64,000 bases of DNA from Alnus glutinosa (taxonomy: Eukaryota > Streptophyta > Magnoliopsida > Fagales > Betulaceae), in NCBI RefSeq assembly GCF_958979055.1, contig NC_084886.1, forward strand, positions 48,563,654-48,627,653, given 5' to 3'. Positions 59,212 through 64,000 of the stretch are shown one piece after another. A program made the position numbers and the translations under genes. Numbering within the stretch: the first letter of the stretch is position 1; each line of letters begins with the position of its first letter. The notes below the pieces were generated by a model. The model searched no databases, was not told the DNA's origin, and was given only the letters and a program-made list of their open reading frames with translations.

Positions 59212-60348
59212 TTTTTTTTTTTTTAAGTTAAAGATCCCTTTCAATAGATTGAAACGAGATCAAATCGGTCTAATGTCTCGAGTTACAAAGAATCCCTAAT
59301 AAACTAAGTCAGAGGTATAGGGTTAGAGTATCCTCCACCAAGGCAAAGTCAGACTTAGACAACTATAACATGCTACAGCTGCTACAAAATAACCTAGACA
59401 ACAAAAGATGCATCTACGTATACATAAGCCTCTACAAGATCGATGAGAGGTCACACATTCTGTGTTATACACTAGCTTTTACAGATCAGGTTTGATCTAA
59501 AAATACAAAGCAACTGCCTTACAATACAACAAACACAACAGGGAACAATCGACAAATTTGAAACAAAATTGGGCCACGCCATCAAACCGACCAGAAGAAA
59601 TTGAAACCAACACCCGGCAAACATGCCCCCACGAGCACGCCCGAAAGAAACCCCTGTACACAAAGAAATGCCCATCTTGCAGGGGAACGGTTCCCCAAAG
59701 AAGATAACCGTCACCCGAGCCAACGGTCCAAACCTGCAAGACCATCGAAAAAACAAACAGGGGCATCAACAGACAAAACTGCCGGAGTGGAAAAAACGCC
59801 AAGTTTGGCACCGGTGTCCACCAATCGAACCGGAAATCCAAGATGTAAAGCCTTCCAGCAACAAAGCCCCCAAAGCATGCCCAGAAAAAAAAAAAAAAAC
59901 GCACTGTACACCAAAAACCCCTTTAACAAGAAAACGGTAAATCAGAGAAGGAAAACCATCCCCCGAACCACCAATCAATCGCCGGTGAATCCAATTAGAC
60001 CAACAGGGCATCTTCAGTCAGTGCCGCCGATGTGGAAAAACTCAAGAACTCAAACCCAAAATCAGCATCAGTGGCCACGAAACAAGTCCCCAACGACCAT
60101 CGTTAACCTCAACAAACCAACACTACAACAACCTTCTCAAACCAGAAAAGGCCGAGAAAAACAAACCATTTCTCCTATAGGGTGCCGACAATGCCCAAAG
60201 AGAGAAAACTTTTATTGAGAAAACAAAACCTAAACAAACAAACGAGAAACGTAGGGTTTCCCTCCTCCAAAACAAGCTCCACAAAAAGACAATTCCCTCA
60301 AAGGTCGAAAAATCGCGAAATCGCCAGAGCAATTTTTTCTTTTCAAAG
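59212..60348 (-). mobile_element. 1.1-kb non-autonomous retroposon with TSD
   Basis: A minus-strand insertion with an A-tail (T run at about 59212-59223) and a direct repeat TCAATAGTT at both ends (59203-59211 and 60349-60357). It is GC-richer than the flanks. It contains open stretches of up to 135 codons on the minus strand (59497-59904, Phe/Trp/Cys-rich) and 205 codons on the plus strand (59601-60218, Lys/Pro/Gln-rich). No reverse transcriptase, endonuclease or other domain is visible. Size, tail and TSD fit retroposition by a LINE acting in trans. Parent RNA unknown. Confidence 0.7.
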
Positions 60349-60357
60349 TCAATAGTT

Positions 60358-60700
60358 AGATATGTCGATCTAACAGATTTAATAGTTAATTTTTAAAATG
60401 AAAAGATAAGAAAATAACTCAAATATACTAAATAATTTTTTTTTAAAAAAATATTAATTTAAAAATTAGTTTTTACTACTACATCAGCTCACTATTAAAT
60501 AACAATCATAGTATAACTAAGGGTAAGTCCATAATTGGTCCTATTCTAAAAAATAAAAAATAAAAGAAAAAGAAAAAAGAAAAAAGAAAAAAGAAAGAGT
60601 CCATAATTGGTCTTAATACAACTCCTTAATAAAAGCCCACATTTTTCTGGGATTCAAATTCCACTTGAAACAGCTCAGAGTTTTTTTGCCCATTTGGCCA
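60358..60700. other. Intergenic DNA, no gene seen
   Basis: AT-rich with an A/G-rich tract at about 60550-60598. Confidence 0.45.
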
Positions 60701-60835
60701 TTTGGCCATTTCCCAACTCCCTTCACGCGTTTGGCCACGTTGAGAGATGTTCGCAAGTGAAATCTGGGAGCCAATTCTCCGCGCGCTAGATCTGGTTCTC
60801 CCTTCTCAGCGGTGCGAGCACTTCTTCGTTACTCC

Positions 60836-61011
60836 ATGGATCGACTGGCTCCGGTAATCTCTCTCTATCTCTCTCTCTCAATCTCCAAATTCGTAGACAT
60901 TTTGTCCTTTCTCTTCATCGTTTAGGCAGGAGATGGTGGTGCAACGGGTGTAAAAGGTTTGGTTGGAGGGGTACTTGATGAGAAGGGTTGTAAGGATCAT
61001 AAGGTATTAGG
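60836..61011 (+). CDS. Candidate 5' gene fragment, MDRLAP start
   Basis: ATG at 60836 codes MDRLAP and is followed by a donor GTAATC at 60854. An acceptor TTTAG near 60926 would continue in phase (AGDGGATGVKGLVGGVLDEK) to a TAA at about 61011, giving 36-37 residues. Upstream sequence is CT- and GC-richer, as in a promoter or leader. The protein is not recognised. It may be the remaining 5' part of a gene whose remainder was lost. Low confidence. Confidence 0.25.
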
Positions 61012-61315
61012 AGATTAAGAGGAATGGAGAGGGAGAAGAAGTTCTTGAGACTATGATTTTGTGGAATTGCAAGAAATGTGAATTAGGGTTTTCGTGATAT
61101 CCTTCCGTGGAGTAAAACCCTACATTTTCCCTGGTCTTAACGTTTGGAACGGGCGGGGCGGTTTTGGGAGATAGGTAATTATTTAATTTATTTTCGCTAT
61201 TCTATTCAATTGTTGGGTACGGTACTACGGCGTCGTTTGGTGCCCCAACAAAATTGAACTAGCTTTACCCGCTTCCTGCCCCTTTCTCTATTCTTATTTC
61301 TCACACTCACAGAGA

Positions 61316-62345
61316 ATGTAAACCGAAGACGAAGAAACACTGTCACTCTCAACATCAAACCAAACCCTTTCAGACCCAACCCTCCACCAAAATCACCTCT
61401 CAATTCTCGAGCGCCTCTCCAACCGCCACCAAACTCGCCTCGACAACTCACTCACCCGCCTATCCAACTCGGATTCCAACTCGCCCACCACTGTCACCGC
61501 ATTCCTCTCCCGCTTCTCCGCCTCCAAGCGCTACATCGAGGCCCAACTCCCCCAGTCACGACTCTCCCACCCCACCGTTCCGAGCCAGGTCAGATCCCAC
61601 CTCGACTCAATCTCAGCCTCCATCTCCGACCTCGAAAAGCTTGTCGCCGAGTGCTCCTACTTCTTGCTCTCTACGAGGTCCGCTCCTCCCTCAAAGCTGT
61701 CTCTGATCTCAGACAATGCCTTGACAATCTGAGCTGCGAGCTCATCCCCAGAAAGAAATTCACTTTCAAGAACAAAGCCTCCAAGAGAGACCCAACCACT
61801 GAACCCAAACAAACCATGGCAGAAGAAAAATCCGATTCAATTTCAACTTCGCACAAGAAAATGGTTTTCTCGATGAGGGATTCACCGGGTTTTAGAGACA
61901 AAAAGGGTGAGATTTGGTTGAGAATTTCGAGGGTTCCGAGATTGGAGAATTCACAGTTTCCGATCTCGATTCTTGTAAGGTGAAGTTGATTGGTTCTGTG
62001 AGAGCGTTATCTGTTCATAGGCTGGGGAATTGTAGGGTTTATTCTGGGCCGGTAATAGGCTCATTCTGATTGACGAAGCTGAGGGGTGTGTCTTTGTGAT
62101 GGCGTCGCATCAAATTTGGATTCACAATGCGAAGGGGTGTGATTTCTATTTGAGTGATTTGTAGGCCGATAATCGAGGAGAGTAGCGGCATGACGTTTGC
62201 GCCGTACTGTTTGAGCTATGAAGGTGTAGAGGAGGACTTAAGAGATGCGAGTTTGGATGAGGAGACGGGGAATTGGGCCAATGTGAATGATTTCTGGTTG
62301 CTGCGCGCGGTGCAGTCACCAAATTGGTTGCGTCCAGATAGTTAA
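61316..62345 (+). pseudogene. Broken tubulin-folding cofactor C (TBCC, PORCINO-like) copy
   Basis: TBCC stimulates GTP hydrolysis by tubulin during alpha/beta-dimer assembly. The copy follows the whole family protein: an N-terminal spectrin-like helical part (HLSILERLSNRHQTRLDNSL, RYIEAQLPQSRL), a linker (YEVRSSLKAVSDLRQCL, FRDKKGEIW) and the beta-helical TBCC domain (LIGSVRALSVHR, CRVYSGPV, EGCVFVMASHQIWIHNAK, CRPIIEESSGMTFAPYCL, ETGNWANVNDFWLLRAVQSP). It is broken: codon 2 is TAA (61319-61321), and the homology changes frame near 61660, 61930, 62075 and 62155. No introns are seen; whether it is a retrocopy or a decayed intronless gene cannot be told. The invariant region between the domains is shortened near 61920. 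Confidence 0.85.
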
Positions 62346-63200
62346 CATTTCAGATTTGGGATGTGGGATTGAAGGCGAGTAGCTTTTGGTTCAACATCTT
62401 GTATTTAGTGAGTGTTTGGAGGAGTTTATTTATTTGATTATTTTGGTGCGTTCTTTGTCTTTGTTGTACTTGGTATTTGGATTTATGCAAAATATATGAT
62501 TACCATTTTTTTCAGTGCTTCATTTTTGTGATAATGCTTTTAAGTCAAATATGATAGTTACTACTTACTAGTAAGTTTTTGCTATTTGTTAACTAGCTTG
62601 ACCATTCTTAGTTCTTAGATATATGTATGTATGAGAGTATTCATAAACTTGTGGTGAAAGGAGTGCACATATTGATAACTAGGAGAAATTTATATAGTAC
62701 ATAACTTCCAAATAAGTTAGTCAAATGCAATTCGGAATTAAGCATGTTCTCTTTTAATGGTTTGTGTTTAGGTTTGAACCAAATATGTCTTTTTGATACA
62801 ACTCTAAATCCTCTACTGGCTTCTATAGTCCTCTTGACGTGTTTTATTATGATAATGCCTTGCTGATGGATGATTGCTGGTTTGTGGAGGGTGATTTGTC
62901 TCTCTTGTCAGGCTTCAGTGGTTCCTCTTGTCTTTGGCTCAGAACAGTTCCTTATTGACAGTTGTCTCAAGGTGCACCAAAAGAGATGTTCACTTAAGAT
63001 TGAAGCTATATGGATGAGAGAGTGAAACTTGAAACTTGAATTGTTAGCGAAGGAATTTAAGAGTTGCATTTGAGTTAATTTTTTCGTTAGAAATGGTTAT
63101 TTTTAATTTTTTGAAGTCCATTTGCGTTAAATTGGTGCTTCCCTTAACTGAATTATATTCCCTGCAATCAACTTTTTCACAATACTAGACATATGACATT
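62346..63200. other. Intergenic DNA, no gene seen
   Basis: AT-rich sequence after the TBCC pseudogene without coding or repeat signals that I can support. Confidence 0.5.
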
Positions 63201-63206
63201 CTGATT

Positions 63207-64000
63207 TTTTTATTTTTTTTTATAAGTAATAAGCCAATCTCATTAAAAGTGTGAGGCATCTCTTAGTACACTGGGAGTATATGAAAGAAAACGCTTAATT
63301 ATTGAAACGAGTAAGGAAATCAAGAAAGCTAAAAGATAAGGGGAACACAAAAGCCGTAGTCCAAAGATATAAAGTGTGATAGAAGGAGTATAAAAGCTCC
63401 TCAGAGGTCTTCTCCACGTCCTCAAATTTCCGATTATTTCTTTCCGTCCATAAGCACCAAAAGAGTCAAATAGGTGCCATTTTCCACACCATGGCACTCC
63501 TCGACCGGCCTGAATACCACCAACAAGCAAGTAGATCAATAAATATCGTGGCATAACTCAAGACAACCCAAAGCGACTGAAAAGAGAATACCACAAAGCA
63601 GAAGCCACATCACAATGGAGAAGAAGATGGTCCACAGACTCTTTCGTCTTCTTGCACATGCTGCATCTATTTATCTCGATAACATGGCGCTTCCTGTGAT
63701 TGTCCAAGGTGATGATCTTTCCAAGAGCCGCTTGCCACGAAAAGAAGGCCGCCCTTGAGGGGGCTTGGGTCCGCCACACATACTTCCAGGGAAAGCGAGT
63801 ACCTATAGGACGAGCCAAGGAGTGGAAAAAAGACTTGACCTTGAATAGGCATTTTTTAGAAGGAACCCATCAAAGCTTGTCTTCGCCGCCTCTTCTAACT
63901 ATAACTGAATGCAACATTTAGAAGAAAGAAGCAAAAACATCCACCTCCCAATCATGCGCTTCTCTAGCAAAGCTCACGTTCCACTGGTTGGAACTACCCA
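63207..64000 (-). mobile_element. LINE 3' portion, runs off the window
   Basis: A minus-strand LINE related to the 38870 element. The T run near 63207-63222 is its A-tail, preceded (element sense) by ATTACTTAT, as in the other members. The ORF2 C-terminus is readable in pieces: a zf-RVT segment at 63558-63818 (CSMCKKTKESVDHLLLHC) and the tail region 63243-63554, in different frames, so at least one frameshift or stop separates them. Its sequence is clearly more diverged than the 7775 copy. The 5' extent lies beyond 64000. Confidence 0.85.

Noticed and set aside
59601-60218. 205-codon plus-strand Lys/Pro-rich frame
   Set aside because: It sits wholly inside a TSD-flanked retroposon, is low-complexity and has no domain or start context.

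Overview
The window is nuclear DNA of a flowering plant, and the gene set suggests a woody eudicot. It is AT-rich, its genes are split by many short GT-AG introns, and about a third of it is transposon or repeat. A bark-storage-type nucleoside phosphorylase homologue and rosid-like codon usage fit a tree such as Fagales, but the species cannot be fixed from sequence alone.

Layout. 1-3.5 kb: intergenic, with three DNA-transposon relics, one split by a 5'-truncated LINE. 3.6-11 kb (+): peptidyl-tRNA hydrolase 2 (PTH2), whose introns hold a complete tRNA-derived SINE and a truncated LINE. 12.7-14.9 kb (+): bark-storage-protein/nucleosidase-like gene. 16.8-18.9 kb (+): myo-inositol oxygenase (MIOX), 11 exons. 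19.4-25 kb (-): JMJ706/JMJ13-type histone demethylase, convergent with MIOX, with an in-frame stop at its JmjN start, a GC-AG intron and two miniature LTR-type elements in introns. 25.6 kb (+): unidentified 91-residue ORF behind a TATA box. 28.2 kb (+): calmodulin-like protein (CML15/16 type). 29-34.5 kb: intergenic, with foldback elements and a plastid 16S rRNA fragment. 34.8-45.6 kb (-): BPA1-like RRM protein whose 8.5-kb first intron contains a full-length 6-kb LINE with both ORFs open. 48.4-54.1 kb (+): SYP22-type vacuolar Qa-SNARE. 55.3-56.3 kb (+): spermidine-synthase-like methyltransferase, followed by an inverted copy of its own 3' end. 57.6-60.3 kb: retroposon-like blocks, one with clear target-site duplications. 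61.3-62.3 kb: broken tubulin-cofactor-C copy. 63.2 kb to the end: a further LINE on the minus strand.

The host genes do not form a pathway; they are independent single genes, as expected in plants. The most notable signal is the mobile-element community. One apparently intact LINE, two related truncated LINE copies and one complete SINE share a 3' terminal motif (ATTACTTAT before the A-tail). This suggests that the SINE uses this LINE family's machinery. No operon-like or defence-like system was found, and nothing here justifies claiming an entirely new biological system.
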